Shown piece after piece: positions 1 to 7,537 of a stretch of 64,000 nucleotides of DNA (position 1 is the stretch's first letter; every line of letters starts with the position of its first letter). The notes beneath the pieces were generated by a model. That model did no database searches. It worked only from the letters and a program-made list of their open reading frames with translations, and was not told where the DNA came from. The stretch comes from Aeromicrobium sp. (lineage in GTDB: Bacteria > Actinomycetota > Actinomycetes > Propionibacteriales > Nocardioidaceae). Both the position numbers and the translations under genes were made by a program. The stretch is taken from contig NZ_JAGLCD010000008.1 in the NCBI RefSeq assembly GCF_023146395.1, positions 247,379 to 311,378 of the forward strand, read 5' to 3'.

Positions 1-1
1 G

Positions 2-166
2 TCGCTCATCGTGCGCGCCGAGCGCACGATCGTGCCCACTCCCGCGACCCGCATCATGGCGGGCGACGAGATGCTGATCGTCAGCTCACGCGACGTGCGT
101 GACCGGGTCGAGCGTCGACTCAGCCAGGTCGCCCGGCACGGACGGCTCGCCGGGTGGGGGCCGTGA
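2..166 (+). CDS. C-terminal end of a K+/H+ antiporter-like protein (partial)
   Basis: An open frame enters from the left edge and stops at TGA 164-166, giving 54 residues. The residues IMAGDEMLIVSS followed by a charged helix resemble the end of a TrkA-C (RCK_C) domain, where a GDxLlvv strand is typical. In actinobacteria such a domain often closes NhaP/CvrA-type potassium/proton antiporters. Only this tail is visible, so the transporter identity is inference; any RCK_C-ending protein would fit. It converges on the LytR_C gene that follows on the minus strand. Confidence 0.5.
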   Translation, partial: SLIVRAERTIVPTPATRIMAGDEMLIVSSRDVRDRVERRLSQVARHGRLAGWGP

Positions 167-192
167 ACCCCGGCGCCTGAGGAGCCGAGGGC

Positions 193-705
193 CTACAGCT
201 CGGCCAGCGGCACGCACACGTCGACAGCCCGCGTGGCGGCGATCTCGGTCGGCGGGGCGGGGTTGAGGTCGGTGTAGCTCGGGCCCACCACGACCGTGAC
301 CCCGTCGGGATCGATCGGGACGTCCGGGGCCACGATCTGCGGGGCGACCTGGAACTGTTGGGCCACGAGCTGGACCATCGGGTCCTCGGGGTCGTCGGTG
401 AAGATCGCGACGTGGTCGACCGGGATCTCGCTCTCGCTGTTGGCGATGCCGCCCTCGAGGAACCCGTACCGCTGCAGGTTGATGCTGACCCGGTTGGCCA
501 GACCTCCGCGGCCCGACGCGTTCAGGACGTTGACCTGCACGAGATTGGGGGTCAGCGCCTCACCTGGCTCGACCCGCCGCTCGGTGCACGTCGGTCCGGC
601 GATCGTCTCGGCCTTGGCCGTCAGCAGGTTCCAGCCCACGACCCCACCACCCACGAACAGTCCCAGGGCCACGACCGTCGCCAGCAGGTTCGTCATGCGG
701 TTCAT
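193..705 (-). CDS. LytR C-terminal domain membrane-anchored protein
   Basis: This 170-residue protein has one N-terminal membrane segment (about residues 8-30, LLATVVALGLFVGGGVVGW) and then an extracytoplasmic domain. The stretch VNVLNASGRGGLA is the hallmark start of the LytR_C fold (PF13399), which is found at the end of LCP cell-wall ligases and also as stand-alone anchored proteins like this one. No LCP catalytic domain is present, so a role as a cell-envelope accessory protein is only inferred. Its ATG overlaps the stop of the upstream gene by four bases (ATGA), so the two are translationally coupled. Confidence 0.8.
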   Translation of the reverse strand: MNRMTNLLATVVALGLFVGGGVVGWNLLTAKAETIAGPTCTERRVEPGEALTPNLVQVNVLNASGRGGLANRVSINLQRYGFLEGGIANSESEIPVDHVAIFTDDPEDPMVQLVAQQFQVAPQIVAPDVPIDPDGVTVVVGPSYTDLNPAPPTEIAATRAVDVCVPLAEL

Positions 706-1004
706 CGACGCGCTCCCATCGTGTAGACCCGGGCGTGCAGCATGTGCCGCTGCTGCAGCGCGGCGCGGACGGCCCGGTGCAGACCGTCCTCGAGGTAGAG
801 CCGACCCTGCCAGCTGACGACGTGCGCGAACAGGTCGCCGAAGTAGGTCGAGTCGTCGTCGAGCAGGTGGGCCAGGTGCAGCGTGGTCTTGGTGGTCGTG
901 AGGTCGTCGAGGCGCACCTGGCTCGGCGAGATCTCGGCCCAGCCCGAGGCGTTCAGGGAGTGCTCGGGGTACGGACGCCCCTCAGCCACCTCCCGGAAGA
1001 TCAC
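702..1004 (-). CDS. Conserved actinobacterial protein, VapB-antitoxin-like by habit of annotation
   Basis: This 100-residue cytoplasmic protein has no membrane segment. It resembles, from memory, a small family that sits upstream of LytR_C genes in actinobacteria and is often labelled a VapB-family antitoxin. The conserved-looking core is TTTKTTLHLAHLLDDDSTYFG followed by GRLYLEDGLHRAVRAALQQR. No PIN-domain toxin is adjacent, so a toxin-antitoxin role is not supported here. The start is GTG at 1004. It is preceded by a -10-like TAGACT six bases upstream and by no ribosome binding site, which indicates a leaderless transcript. It overlaps the LytR_C gene by ATGA. Confidence 0.65.
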   Translation of the reverse strand: MIFREVAEGRPYPEHSLNASGWAEISPSQVRLDDLTTTKTTLHLAHLLDDDSTYFGDLFAHVVSWQGRLYLEDGLHRAVRAALQQRHMLHARVYTMGARR

Positions 1005-1016
1005 GGCGACAGTCTA
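1005..1016 (-). promoter_or_regulatory. Leaderless promoter -10 (TAGACT) of the 702-1004 gene
   Basis: Reading the minus strand, TAGACT (1016-1011) is followed by six bases and then the GTG start at 1004. TANNNT six to seven bases before a start codon is the usual actinobacterial leaderless arrangement. The -35 is not convincing. Confidence 0.5.
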
Positions 1017-1220
1017 GGAGACCACCCCTGGTGATCCCGGTCGGCAGCGCCGCACCGGGAGCGTCGCGCGTGCCAGACCGGGTGGATCAGACCGGGTGGA
1101 CCAGGCCGGTCGGCCCAGGCGGGGCGGGGCAGACCCGGGCGAGCCCGTCAGCCGACGGGCCCCACCCCGCGCACGCCACGACGAGGGAACGGGGTGTGCG
1201 TCATGTCCGGCGGTGGAACG

Positions 1221-1226
1221 TAAGGT
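1221..1226 (+). promoter_or_regulatory. Leaderless promoter -10 (TAAGGT)
   Basis: TAAGGT ends seven bases before the ATG at 1234. No Shine-Dalgarno sequence is present between them, so transcription probably begins at the start codon. Confidence 0.45.
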
Positions 1227-1233
1227 TGACCCT

Positions 1234-1497
1234 ATGTCCCGTCCGTCGCTCTACCTGACACTCCTCCACCGCAACCTCGGCGAGGGACTGTCCTGGGTCG
1301 AGGCCTCGGACCGAGCGCTGGCGGGAGTCGCGCACGCGTACGACCTCGTCAAGCAGGCCGTGATCGGTCCCCCGGCGCTCCGTGCGGGCAGCACCACGGA
1401 CGCAGACGCGTCCTCGACGCCGCCCCCGCCGCGCGACGAGCCGGGCGCCTCCTCCCACTCCGACGCCACACAGCAGTCGTCGACGACGACCAGCTGA
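1234..1497 (+). CDS. Small hypothetical protein with disordered tail
   Basis: This 87-residue protein has an N-terminal half (SLYLTLLHRNLGEGLSWVEASDRALAGVAHAYDLVKQAV) that looks like two short helices. The C-terminal half is low complexity, rich in Ser, Thr, Pro and Asp. The frame is open back to 1096, but the ATG at 1234 is chosen because a TAAGGT -10 lies seven bases upstream and the residues before it look non-coding. No family was recognised. It converges on the dehydrogenase gene at 1534. Confidence 0.55.
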   Translation: MSRPSLYLTLLHRNLGEGLSWVEASDRALAGVAHAYDLVKQAVIGPPALRAGSTTDADASSTPPPPRDEPGASSHSDATQQSSTTTS

Positions 1498-1533
1498 GGC
1501 GGTCCCTGCCAGCGAGGCACCGCCGACCTGGGC

Positions 1534-2697
1534 TCAGGCGCGCGTGACCGCGCTCGCCGGGTCCACCAGGATCTTGGCGTGCTGCTCGGGGTCGCCGAGC
1601 TGGCCGAACGCCGTCGCCACTCCGTCCAGCCCCACGGTGCCGGTGTGCAGCGGGGAGGGATCGACCGTGCCGTCGGCGAGCCACACGAGGACCTGACGAA
1701 ACTCCGCGGGGTCGTAGCAGAAGGCGAAGCGGAGCTCGTGCTCCTTGTTGATCGCCATGACCGGCCGGAACGTGTCGGGCTCCATGCAGACCCCGACCAC
1801 GACGATCCTGCTCTGGAGGGGGGCGGCCGTGCTGATCTGCTCGATGATGCCGGGCACGCCGACGCACTCGAACACGACGGGCCCGGTCGGCAGTGCACCG
1901 AGCTTCTCGGCGATCTGGAACGCGCGCCACCACGGCAGCCTGGGCACCCGGCGCAGCTTCTCCATCGTCGACATCCCGAGCTCCATGAAGCTGGGAGCGT
2001 CGGTCACGTAGCGCCGGTCGGCGGTGAACCGGTCCCACGGCGACTCGACCGACGGGTCGACCACGACGTCGGCCCCACAGCGCCGCGCGAGATCGCGCCG
2101 GCCCGCGGAGAAGTCGCTCGCCACGACGTTCTTCACACCGGACGCCTTGAGCATCAGGATCACGGCGAGCCCGATCGGACCGCAGCCGATCACGACCGCG
2201 GTGTCCTTGCGACCGACCCGGCCCTTGCGGACCGCGTGCCACGCGACGGCGAGCGGCTCGGTCATGGCGGCGTGGTCGACCGGGACGTTCTCCGGCACCT
2301 CCATCGTGACGGCCTCGGAGACGAGCACGTGCTCGGCGTAGCCGCCGCCGGCCCGCGGCGTGAGCCCGGTCATCTGCAGGCCGTGCCCGGTGCGCACGAG
2401 CGGGAGTGAGACGACCCGGGTCCCCGCGGGCCAGCGACCGTGGGTCCGCGGGCCGTAGGCCACGACCTCACCCACGAACTCGTGCCCCATCACGACGCGG
2501 TCCTCGGGGGTCATGAAGTCGTGGTAGCCGACCTCCGAGACGGTGTCGTGCGTGATCTGCGAGTGGTGACGAGCGTGCAGGTCGGACCCGCAGATGCCGG
2601 CCCGCAGGACCTTGACGAGCACCTGGCCCGGGCCGGGCTCCAGATCGGGCACCTCCTCGACGGTGAGCTGTTCCTGATGACACACGACAGCGCGCAT
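1534..2697 (-). CDS. Zinc-type alcohol dehydrogenase (MDR superfamily)
   Basis: This 387-residue medium-chain dehydrogenase has a GroES-like N-terminus with catalytic-zinc residues in GICGSDLHARHH and GHEFVGEV. It has a Rossmann domain with a GCGPIGLAVILMLKASG nucleotide-binding turn. The four-cysteine structural-zinc loop of classical ADHs is absent: the corresponding stretch VSLPLVRTGHGLQMTG has no Cys. The substrate is unknown. Proteins of this type act on sugars, polyols or alcohols with NAD(P). It is divergent from the ComB-like gene at 2801, with a short inverted repeat between them. Confidence 0.85.
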   Translation of the reverse strand: MRAVVCHQEQLTVEEVPDLEPGPGQVLVKVLRAGICGSDLHARHHSQITHDTVSEVGYHDFMTPEDRVVMGHEFVGEVVAYGPRTHGRWPAGTRVVSLPLVRTGHGLQMTGLTPRAGGGYAEHVLVSEAVTMEVPENVPVDHAAMTEPLAVAWHAVRKGRVGRKDTAVVIGCGPIGLAVILMLKASGVKNVVASDFSAGRRDLARRCGADVVVDPSVESPWDRFTADRRYVTDAPSFMELGMSTMEKLRRVPRLPWWRAFQIAEKLGALPTGPVVFECVGVPGIIEQISTAAPLQSRIVVVGVCMEPDTFRPVMAINKEHELRFAFCYDPAEFRQVLVWLADGTVDPSPLHTGTVGLDGVATAFGQLGDPEQHAKILVDPASAVTRA

Positions 2698-2760
2698 GGG
2701 CGACCTCCGGTTCGAGCGCGAGCCTAGCCCGCGACGTGGTGCGGGTCACGCACTTCAGTA

Positions 2761-2774
2761 CAGATTCGTATCTG
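2761..2774. promoter_or_regulatory. Short inverted repeat CAGAT-N4-ATCTG in a divergent promoter
   Basis: The perfect 5-bp arms are 27 bp upstream of the ATG at 2801 and 64 bp upstream of the dehydrogenase start. An operator role is inferred from position only. Confidence 0.3.
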
Positions 2775-2800
2775 ACCCCGGCCGAGGCAGACTGGCCTGC

Positions 2801-3418
2801 ATGGACCCGGCCCTGGCACAGCTCGCGCACACCGTGCGCTTCGAGTGGGGCGCGAGCGGCGCCGCCGCCGTCGCCGACGGGGTCGACGTCGTGGTCGTGG
2901 TCGACGTGCTGCACGCCTCGACCGACGTGACCCACGGACTGGACGCCGGCGCGGCCGTCTGGCCGGTCGACACCTCCGGACCCGCCGGCCGCCTCGCCCT
3001 CGACCTGGCTCCGCGCGTCACCACGGTCGTGGCCGGCTCGCTCCACAACGCCCGAGCGGTCGCCGACTGGCTGGCGCGCGAGCACGACGAGGACGTGCAG
3101 ACCGTCGCGGTCATCGCGAGCGGCGACGCGTGGCCGGACGGGTCGCTGCGTCCGGCGGTCGAGGATCTCTGGGGAGCGGGCGCGATCCTCGCCGCGTTGG
3201 AGGACCACGACTGGCGCGGCCTGTCGCCCGAGGCCGCCGCGGCAGCCGACGCCTATCGGCTCATCGTCGGACGGGAGGGGTCGCACCTGCTCGCGAGCGC
3301 CGGAGGGCAGCTCTGCCTCGCGGCGGGCCTCGATGACGCGCTGGACCGCGCCGCCGAGGTCGACGGCTCGCGCACGGTCCCCCTCCTCGGGTCACAGGGA
3401 TTCGTCCCGGCCCCGTGA
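2801..3418 (+). CDS. comB: ComB-like 2-phosphosulfolactate phosphatase family protein
   Basis: This 205-residue protein matches the ComB family in layout. An early DVLHASTDVTHGLDAGA replaces the usual DVLRASTT motif. A nucleophile-like VVAGSLHNARAVADWL segment follows, and then AVIASGDAW...R.AVEDLWGAGAI. The family hydrolyses 2-phosphosulfolactate in coenzyme M synthesis, but in bacteria without that pathway the substrate is unknown, so the reaction here is uncertain. The ATG at 2801 is preferred to the upstream frame because the family motifs begin about 30 residues later. No strong ribosome binding site is visible. Confidence 0.7.
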   Translation: MDPALAQLAHTVRFEWGASGAAAVADGVDVVVVVDVLHASTDVTHGLDAGAAVWPVDTSGPAGRLALDLAPRVTTVVAGSLHNARAVADWLAREHDEDVQTVAVIASGDAWPDGSLRPAVEDLWGAGAILAALEDHDWRGLSPEAAAAADAYRLIVGREGSHLLASAGGQLCLAAGLDDALDRAAEVDGSRTVPLLGSQGFVPAP

Positions 3419-3440
3419 CCTGCGCAGTGACGGAACCGGC

Positions 3441-3743
3441 TCAGGACGCGGTCTGACCGGTCCGGATGCGCACCTCGCGCTCCATCCGCTTCTCGTGCCG
3501 CTCGCGCCCCTTGGCCGCCTCACGCTCACGGCTCCTGGGCGGCGACCGCGTCACGAGGTCGTCGAGCAGGTGGCGTGTCGCGAGCGCGATCTCGTCGATC
3601 GCCCGCTCGAACGCCTCCACGTTCGCCTGAGAGGGGCGGGTCGACCCGCTGACCTTCCGGACGAACTGCAGCGCGGCCTCGCGGACCTCGTCGTCGGTCG
3701 TGGGCGGGTCGAAGTTGTGAAGGACCCGGATGTTCCGGCACAT
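3441..3743 (-). CDS. DUF2277 family protein
   Basis: This 100-residue protein begins MCRNIRVLHNFDPPTTDDEVREAALQFVRKVSG, the typical opening of DUF2277. That family is widespread and uncharacterised, with an invariant CRNI...L.N...P.T..E...AA.Q.VRK pattern. The C-terminus is highly basic and acidic (ERHEKRMEREVRIRT), probably a charged helix. The start at 3743 follows a TACCGT -10 by six bases, so the message is probably leaderless. The gene is divergent from 3828. Confidence 0.8.
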   Translation of the reverse strand: MCRNIRVLHNFDPPTTDDEVREAALQFVRKVSGSTRPSQANVEAFERAIDEIALATRHLLDDLVTRSPPRSREREAAKGRERHEKRMEREVRIRTGQTAS

Positions 3744-3749
3744 GCTCCG

Positions 3750-3821
3750 ACGGTAGGTCGCGCGCGATGCCCGCGTCACGGATCGTGACCATCGGCGCGA
3801 ACTGCTCCGCCGACCTACCGT
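3750..3821. promoter_or_regulatory. Paired leaderless promoters forming an 11-bp inverted repeat
   Basis: ACGGTAGGTCG (3750-3760) and CGACCTACCGT (3811-3821) are perfect reverse complements. On each outward strand the arm contains TACCGT. Six bases then separate it from the ATG of DUF2277 (3743) and of the membrane protein (3828). The symmetry can be read as two matching -10 boxes or as an operator pair. Confidence 0.5.
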
Positions 3822-3827
3822 GAGGGC

Positions 3828-4412
3828 ATGAACGACCGCGTCCGCCTCCTCCTCGCCGCGTCGCTGCCACCCCTGGCGATCGCGGCCGTCGGGATGACTC
3901 ATCCCGCCCGTCTCACGTTCGAGGCGGCCCACCACTGGCAGGTCATGCACACCGTGCTCCTGCCGGTCTTCCCGCTGCTGGCCCTGGGACCGTGGCTGGT
4001 GGCGCGACGCGCGAACCGTGCGGCGGGCGTCGTGGCGGGCGTCCTCGCCTTCGTCTACGCGTGCTTCTACACGAGCCTGGACGTGATCGCCGGCATCGCC
4101 ACCGGCGCTGTCAAGCACGACGGCGGCGTCGGTCTCGGCACGCTCTTTCGCGTCGCGGGCGACCTCGGTGACATCGGCAGCTACGCCTACTTCGCCGCCT
4201 CGGCCGTCGCGGTCGCGGTCGCGGCGCGCCAGCTGGGGATCCTGCGCGCCGCCCCCGGCGCCGTCCTCGTGACCGTGGGCGCCGTGATGTTCTGGCAGGA
4301 GCACGTCTACCGCCCGTGGGGCGTCCTGGCGATGGTGCTGCTGGCAGCCGGCTGGGGATGGCTGGCCCTCGCGCGACCGCAGCATGCCGCTCAGGCGGTC
4401 GCGACCAGCTGA
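3828..4412 (+). CDS. Multi-pass membrane protein of unknown function
   Basis: This 194-residue protein has about five or six predicted hydrophobic segments (near residues 7-25, 40-57, 65-85, 115-135, 140-158 and 164-182). The loops carry several His and Trp residues (EAAHHWQVMHT, FWQEHVYRPWG). No catalytic motif or family was recognised. The promoter appears leaderless and is shared in sequence with the divergent DUF2277 gene. Its 3' end overlaps the FUSC-like gene by 22 bases in convergent orientation. Confidence 0.7.
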   Translation: MNDRVRLLLAASLPPLAIAAVGMTHPARLTFEAAHHWQVMHTVLLPVFPLLALGPWLVARRANRAAGVVAGVLAFVYACFYTSLDVIAGIATGAVKHDGGVGLGTLFRVAGDLGDIGSYAYFAASAVAVAVAARQLGILRAAPGAVLVTVGAVMFWQEHVYRPWGVLAMVLLAAGWGWLALARPQHAAQAVATS

Positions 4413-5464
4413 CGCAGCGCCACCACGACGGCTCCTGCCTCCAGCACGTCGGTGACCCCCGCGCGCATCCGGTCGGCGACCACATCCGCCAGCTCCTCGA
4501 CCGCCGCGTCGGCCTCCCCGACGAGCTCGGACCGCGACTCCTCACCATCCTCGCCCTGGTCGCGCAGCACCGCGGCGACCGCTTCCATCGCCGAGGCCGC
4601 CGGCCCTCGGAGCCGGGGGCCGAGCGCCACGACCTCGCGGTCCGCGTTCTCGCTGCGCACGAGCAGGCCGGCCAGGTCGTCGACGACCAAGGAGAGCCGC
4701 TCGAGCGCCCGGGCGTGCTCGGCCTGGCGGTCAGCGCGGTCCTGCCAGCGACGGGCCCGCCAGTTGACGCGGCGCACCTGCGTCGACTGGGCGACGAGAA
4801 GCCCCATGGCGCGCGCCTGCGGCCGGATGTCGTGGTGGCGCTCGAGCCACGCCTCCTGGTTCGGGAGCTCGTCGCTGCGCAGGCCGCCGGCCAGGTCGTC
4901 GAGCTGGGCCGCCAGCGCCTCGCGCACCGCGCTCAGCTCACGATCCCCTGGCGTGAGCGGCATCGGCGGCAGCACCGCGTTGACCAGCACGCCGACCGCG
5001 GCCCCCATCCCGGTGAGCACGACGTAGCCCGTCAGGTAGTCGAGGAGTCCGCTGCTGCCGATGATCAACACGAACAACGCCGAGATCGGCACCCAGTCGC
5101 CCATCTCCCCGAGCCGCCACCACCCCGCGGCGACCGTGCCGAGGAGCACCACGAGCGCCAGCCCGGGCACCACCGGCACCACGGCGCCCACCGTCACCGC
5201 GATCGTCGCCCCCAGCAGGATCGCCGCCACTCCCTGGAGCGACGCGCGCACGGAGTCCGCCACCGTCGACGACACCGCGATCACCGCCCCGAGCGGCGCG
5301 TAGTACGGGTACTCGTCGGCCGCGCCTCCGAGCGGTTGGACCGCGAGCCAGGCCAGGACCGCCGCGGCGGCCGCCTTCGCCGCGCGCGGCCCCCGGGGGT
5401 GCCGCGCCAGGGCGTCGCGCCCCTGCGCCAGGCGGTCAGCGACGGGTCGATGGGTCGAGCTCAT
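4391..5464 (-). CDS. FUSC/aromatic-acid-exporter-like membrane protein
   Basis: This 357-residue protein has an N-terminal block of roughly five or six hydrophobic segments up to about residue 165. It includes the AAVLAWLAVQPL and YPYYAPLGAVIAVSSTVADSVR stretches typical of FUSC-type transporters. A long cytoplasmic helical region follows (to residue 350). Relatives export aromatic acids or toxic small molecules; the substrate here is unknown. The ATG at 5464 is used because the frame upstream lacks membrane character and relatives begin near this methionine. Confidence 0.7.
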   Translation of the reverse strand: MSSTHRPVADRLAQGRDALARHPRGPRAAKAAAAAVLAWLAVQPLGGAADEYPYYAPLGAVIAVSSTVADSVRASLQGVAAILLGATIAVTVGAVVPVVPGLALVVLLGTVAAGWWRLGEMGDWVPISALFVLIIGSSGLLDYLTGYVVLTGMGAAVGVLVNAVLPPMPLTPGDRELSAVREALAAQLDDLAGGLRSDELPNQEAWLERHHDIRPQARAMGLLVAQSTQVRRVNWRARRWQDRADRQAEHARALERLSLVVDDLAGLLVRSENADREVVALGPRLRGPAASAMEAVAAVLRDQGEDGEESRSELVGEADAAVEELADVVADRMRAGVTDVLEAGAVVVALRQLVATA

Positions 5465-5551
5465 GCGGGAGGGGTTCCCCGTCGAGCCGGGCACAAGCGT
5501 GGCGGCCGGCACACGCCCCCGCGAAGGGGACACGACTGAGCCCCGACGAAG

Positions 5552-5586
5552 AACTTGTTCAACCGACTGGACGAAGTGAACAAGTT
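5552..5586. promoter_or_regulatory. Perfect 10-bp inverted repeat upstream of whiB
   Basis: AACTTGTTCA (5552-5561) and TGAACAAGTT (5577-5586) are exact reverse complements separated by 15 bp. They lie 81 bp before the whiB ATG and are AT-rich in a very GC-rich surrounding. The two-turn centre spacing suits a dimeric regulator. A terminator is less likely because no gene on the plus strand ends upstream. Confidence 0.5.
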
Positions 5587-5667
5587 TTGCGTACGATCGT
5601 CATCAGTCTCGAGTGCACGGGACATGGCCACGTCGGCCAGCGCATCACCCGCAAGCTGGAGCCTCAC

Positions 5668-5952
5668 ATGCCGAACCTGAAGCGTCTTCCCCTGCCCCTG
5701 ATCGAGGTCTACGAATGGCAGCACTCGGCTGCCTGCATGGGCCTGGACTCGTCGGTCTTCTTCTCCCCGACGGCCGAGCGCGGTGCGGCCAAGCACCTGC
5801 GCGAGCAGGGTGCCAAGGCCGTGTGCGCCCGCTGCCCCGTGATCGACGCGTGCCGCCAGCACGCCCTGTCGGTGCGCGAGCCGTACGGCGTGTGGGGCGG
5901 TCTGACCGTCGAGGAGCGCGAGCAGCTGCATCGCCTCCCGCAGGCCAGCTGA
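5668..5952 (+). CDS. WhiB-family iron-sulfur transcription factor
   Basis: This 94-residue protein has the four WhiB cysteines: one in SAACMG, two in AVCARCPV and one in DACRQHAL. They are arranged C-x29-C-x2-C-x5-C to hold a redox-sensitive 4Fe-4S cluster. YGVWGG is the family's beta-turn, followed by a basic helix. WhiB proteins bind the principal sigma factor and act on promoters of redox, development or cell-wall genes. The ATG at 5668 has a GGAG six bases upstream and gives normal family length, so the longer frame from 5587 is rejected. The sequence looks closest to the WhiB3/WhiD or WhiB4 groups, but the subgroup is not settled. Confidence 0.9.
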   Translation: MPNLKRLPLPLIEVYEWQHSAACMGLDSSVFFSPTAERGAAKHLREQGAKAVCARCPVIDACRQHALSVREPYGVWGGLTVEEREQLHRLPQAS

Positions 5953-6014
5953 CGCGCCGCGGCGCGCCCCCAGATGCGCCGCATGCTCCGTCGCCGCGGG
6001 GGTACGCCCGAGCC

Positions 6015-6221
6015 ATGGACGCCCTGGAGATCACGTGGGCCCTCAGCTTCATCGCGACGGCCTGGTTCCTGCCGATCGGCGCAATCCGGATGATCGCCTA
6101 CGCCTCGGGCGATGTCGACCACACGTCAGGCATGCGACGCCTCGCCGTCGCCACCCTGGGTACCGGCCTCGGGGCCGCCATAGTCCTGCTGGCGCTGACC
6201 CTCGCGATTGTGCTGCGGTAA
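6015..6221 (+). CDS. Small two-pass membrane protein, unknown
   Basis: This 68-residue protein has two hydrophobic helices (residues 5-28 and 45-67) joined by a charged turn (ASGDVDHTSGMRR). No family was recognised. It starts 62 bp after whiB stops and could be co-transcribed with it. The frame extends upstream antisense to nothing useful, and the ATG at 6015 gives a well-formed membrane hairpin. Confidence 0.6.
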   Translation: MDALEITWALSFIATAWFLPIGAIRMIAYASGDVDHTSGMRRLAVATLGTGLGAAIVLLALTLAIVLR

Positions 6222-6237
6222 GCAGCGGGGCCGGACG

Positions 6238-6954
6238 CTAGCCCACCGCCGTGCCGAAAAGCCGGCCGATCGCGTAGGTCACGGCGAGGCCGGCGGCTCC
6301 GCCCACGACGACACGGGCCACGGCCAGGCGCGGGCTGCTGTGCCCGAGTCGGGCGCTGATGAGCCCCGCCAGGGCGAGGGCGACCAGCACGATCGCCACG
6401 GTCGAGAGGACCTGCCAGGCCTCCGGCGCGAGCATGATGGCCGCGAGCGGCAGCGCCGCGCCCAGGGTGAACGCGACGGCCGAGGCCGCGGCCGCCTGCA
6501 GGGGGCTGGTCAGCGCATCAGGGTCGATGCCCAGCTCGATGTCGGCGTGGGCCGCGAGCGGGTCGTGGGCCGTCAGCTCCTCGGCCACGCGACGTGCCGT
6601 CTCGGCCGAGAGCCCCTTGGCCTCGTAGAGCCCGGCGAGCTCCTCGAGCTCCTCTTCCGGCGAGTCACGCAGCTCGCGCGCCTCCAGGTCGAGCTGCGAC
6701 CGCTCGCTGTCGCGCTGGCTGCTGACCGAGATGTACTCGCCCAGGGCCATCGACACCGCGCCAGCCGTCAGGCCGGCGAGGCCGGCCGTGAAGATCGCCC
6801 CTCGCCCGGCCGAGGCACCGGCGACCCCCACGACGAGGCCCGCCGTCGAGACGATGCCGTCGTTGGCGCCCAGCACACCGGCCCGCAGCCAGTTGAGCCG
6901 CGAGCCCATCGCGGCGTCATGCGGCTCGTCCTCGTGTGCTCCGGAAACGGTCAT
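6238..6954 (-). CDS. VIT1/CCC1-family Fe/Mn transporter
   Basis: This 238-residue protein carries the VIT family opening LRAGVLGANDGIVSTAGLVVGVAGA and the GAVSMALGEYISVSSQRDSE segment. A cytoplasmic helical metal-binding region rich in Glu follows (EEELEELAGLYEAKGLS), then three further membrane helices. Family members move iron or manganese out of the cytosol. The gene begins 36 bp after the DUF2231 gene stops, with a GAGGAG ribosome binding site. It is therefore likely in the same transcript and would fall under the promoter at 7537-7578. Confidence 0.88.
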   Translation of the reverse strand: MTVSGAHEDEPHDAAMGSRLNWLRAGVLGANDGIVSTAGLVVGVAGASAGRGAIFTAGLAGLTAGAVSMALGEYISVSSQRDSERSQLDLEARELRDSPEEELEELAGLYEAKGLSAETARRVAEELTAHDPLAAHADIELGIDPDALTSPLQAAAASAVAFTLGAALPLAAIMLAPEAWQVLSTVAIVLVALALAGLISARLGHSSPRLAVARVVVGGAAGLAVTYAIGRLFGTAVG

Positions 6955-6990
6955 GGTCTCTCCTCGTGGTGCTGCGGGCTGGCCGGTGGC

Positions 6991-7458
6991 TCAGGAGGTC
7001 CCGACGTCGCTCCAGGCTGCCTCGGCACCACTGTGCCCGATGCGCACGACCTGGACCGCCACGCCGATCGATCCCAGCACGGCCAGCACGACCAGGACGG
7101 CCACGACGGCCTTCGGCCACGAGGAGGCTACTCGCTCCCGACGTCCCGCCCACCAGAGCCCGATCGCCGCCACCGCCAGGACGGCGACGAAGGGCAAAAG
7201 CTGATCGCCCAGCTCGGCGTGCCGTTCGACCAGCCTGGTCTCGGCGACACTGCGCTCGAGGTTCTCGCCCGAGGACGTCGACAGCGGGACGAGGACCAGA
7301 CCCACGACCGCAAGCCCCGCGGGCAGAGGACCGGCCCAGCGGCGGAACCGGGGCCACAGCACGGCGAGCAGGACGGTGACGGCCGCGAGGGGCACGATCA
7401 CGACCGTGCCGTGGACGATGAGCGGATGCAGCGGCAGACCGAACGCGGTCTCAGGCAT
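6991..7458 (-). CDS. DUF2231 membrane protein
   Basis: This 155-residue protein starts PETAFGLPLHPLIVHGTVVIVPLAAVTVLLA, the signature of DUF2231 (four membrane helices, with a conserved LHP.lVH). The family's biochemical role is unsettled, and a redox or metal link is suggested only by neighbours. It has a GGAGG ribosome binding site. A dedicated activator-type promoter lies inside the end of dedA, and VIT follows 36 bp downstream. Confidence 0.8.
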   Translation of the reverse strand: MPETAFGLPLHPLIVHGTVVIVPLAAVTVLLAVLWPRFRRWAGPLPAGLAVVGLVLVPLSTSSGENLERSVAETRLVERHAELGDQLLPFVAVLAVAAIGLWWAGRRERVASSWPKAVVAVLVVLAVLGSIGVAVQVVRIGHSGAEAAWSDVGTS

Positions 7459-7537
7459 GGGGTCCTCCGGTCAGGGGACGCCGGCGGCTCGGGCGCACGG
7501 GGGACGTCTGACGGTCGAGGTGGCGGGGATTTCTCAT
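7451..7537 (-). CDS. Putative leaderless 28-codon leader ORF before DUF2231
   Basis: The ATG at 7537 coincides with the predicted transcription start of the 7537-7578 promoter and overlaps the dedA stop (ATGA). The frame encodes 28 residues, many Arg and Pro, and ends eight bases inside the DUF2231 gene. It may be a translated leader or chance. It is supported only by promoter geometry and the parallel leader at dedA. Confidence 0.3.
   Translation of the reverse strand: MRNPRHLDRQTSPVRPSRRRPLTGGPHA

Noticed and set aside
702..1004. VapBC toxin-antitoxin pair
   Set aside because: The small protein is sometimes called VapB-like, but no PIN-domain toxin is next to it; the partner is a LytR_C membrane protein.
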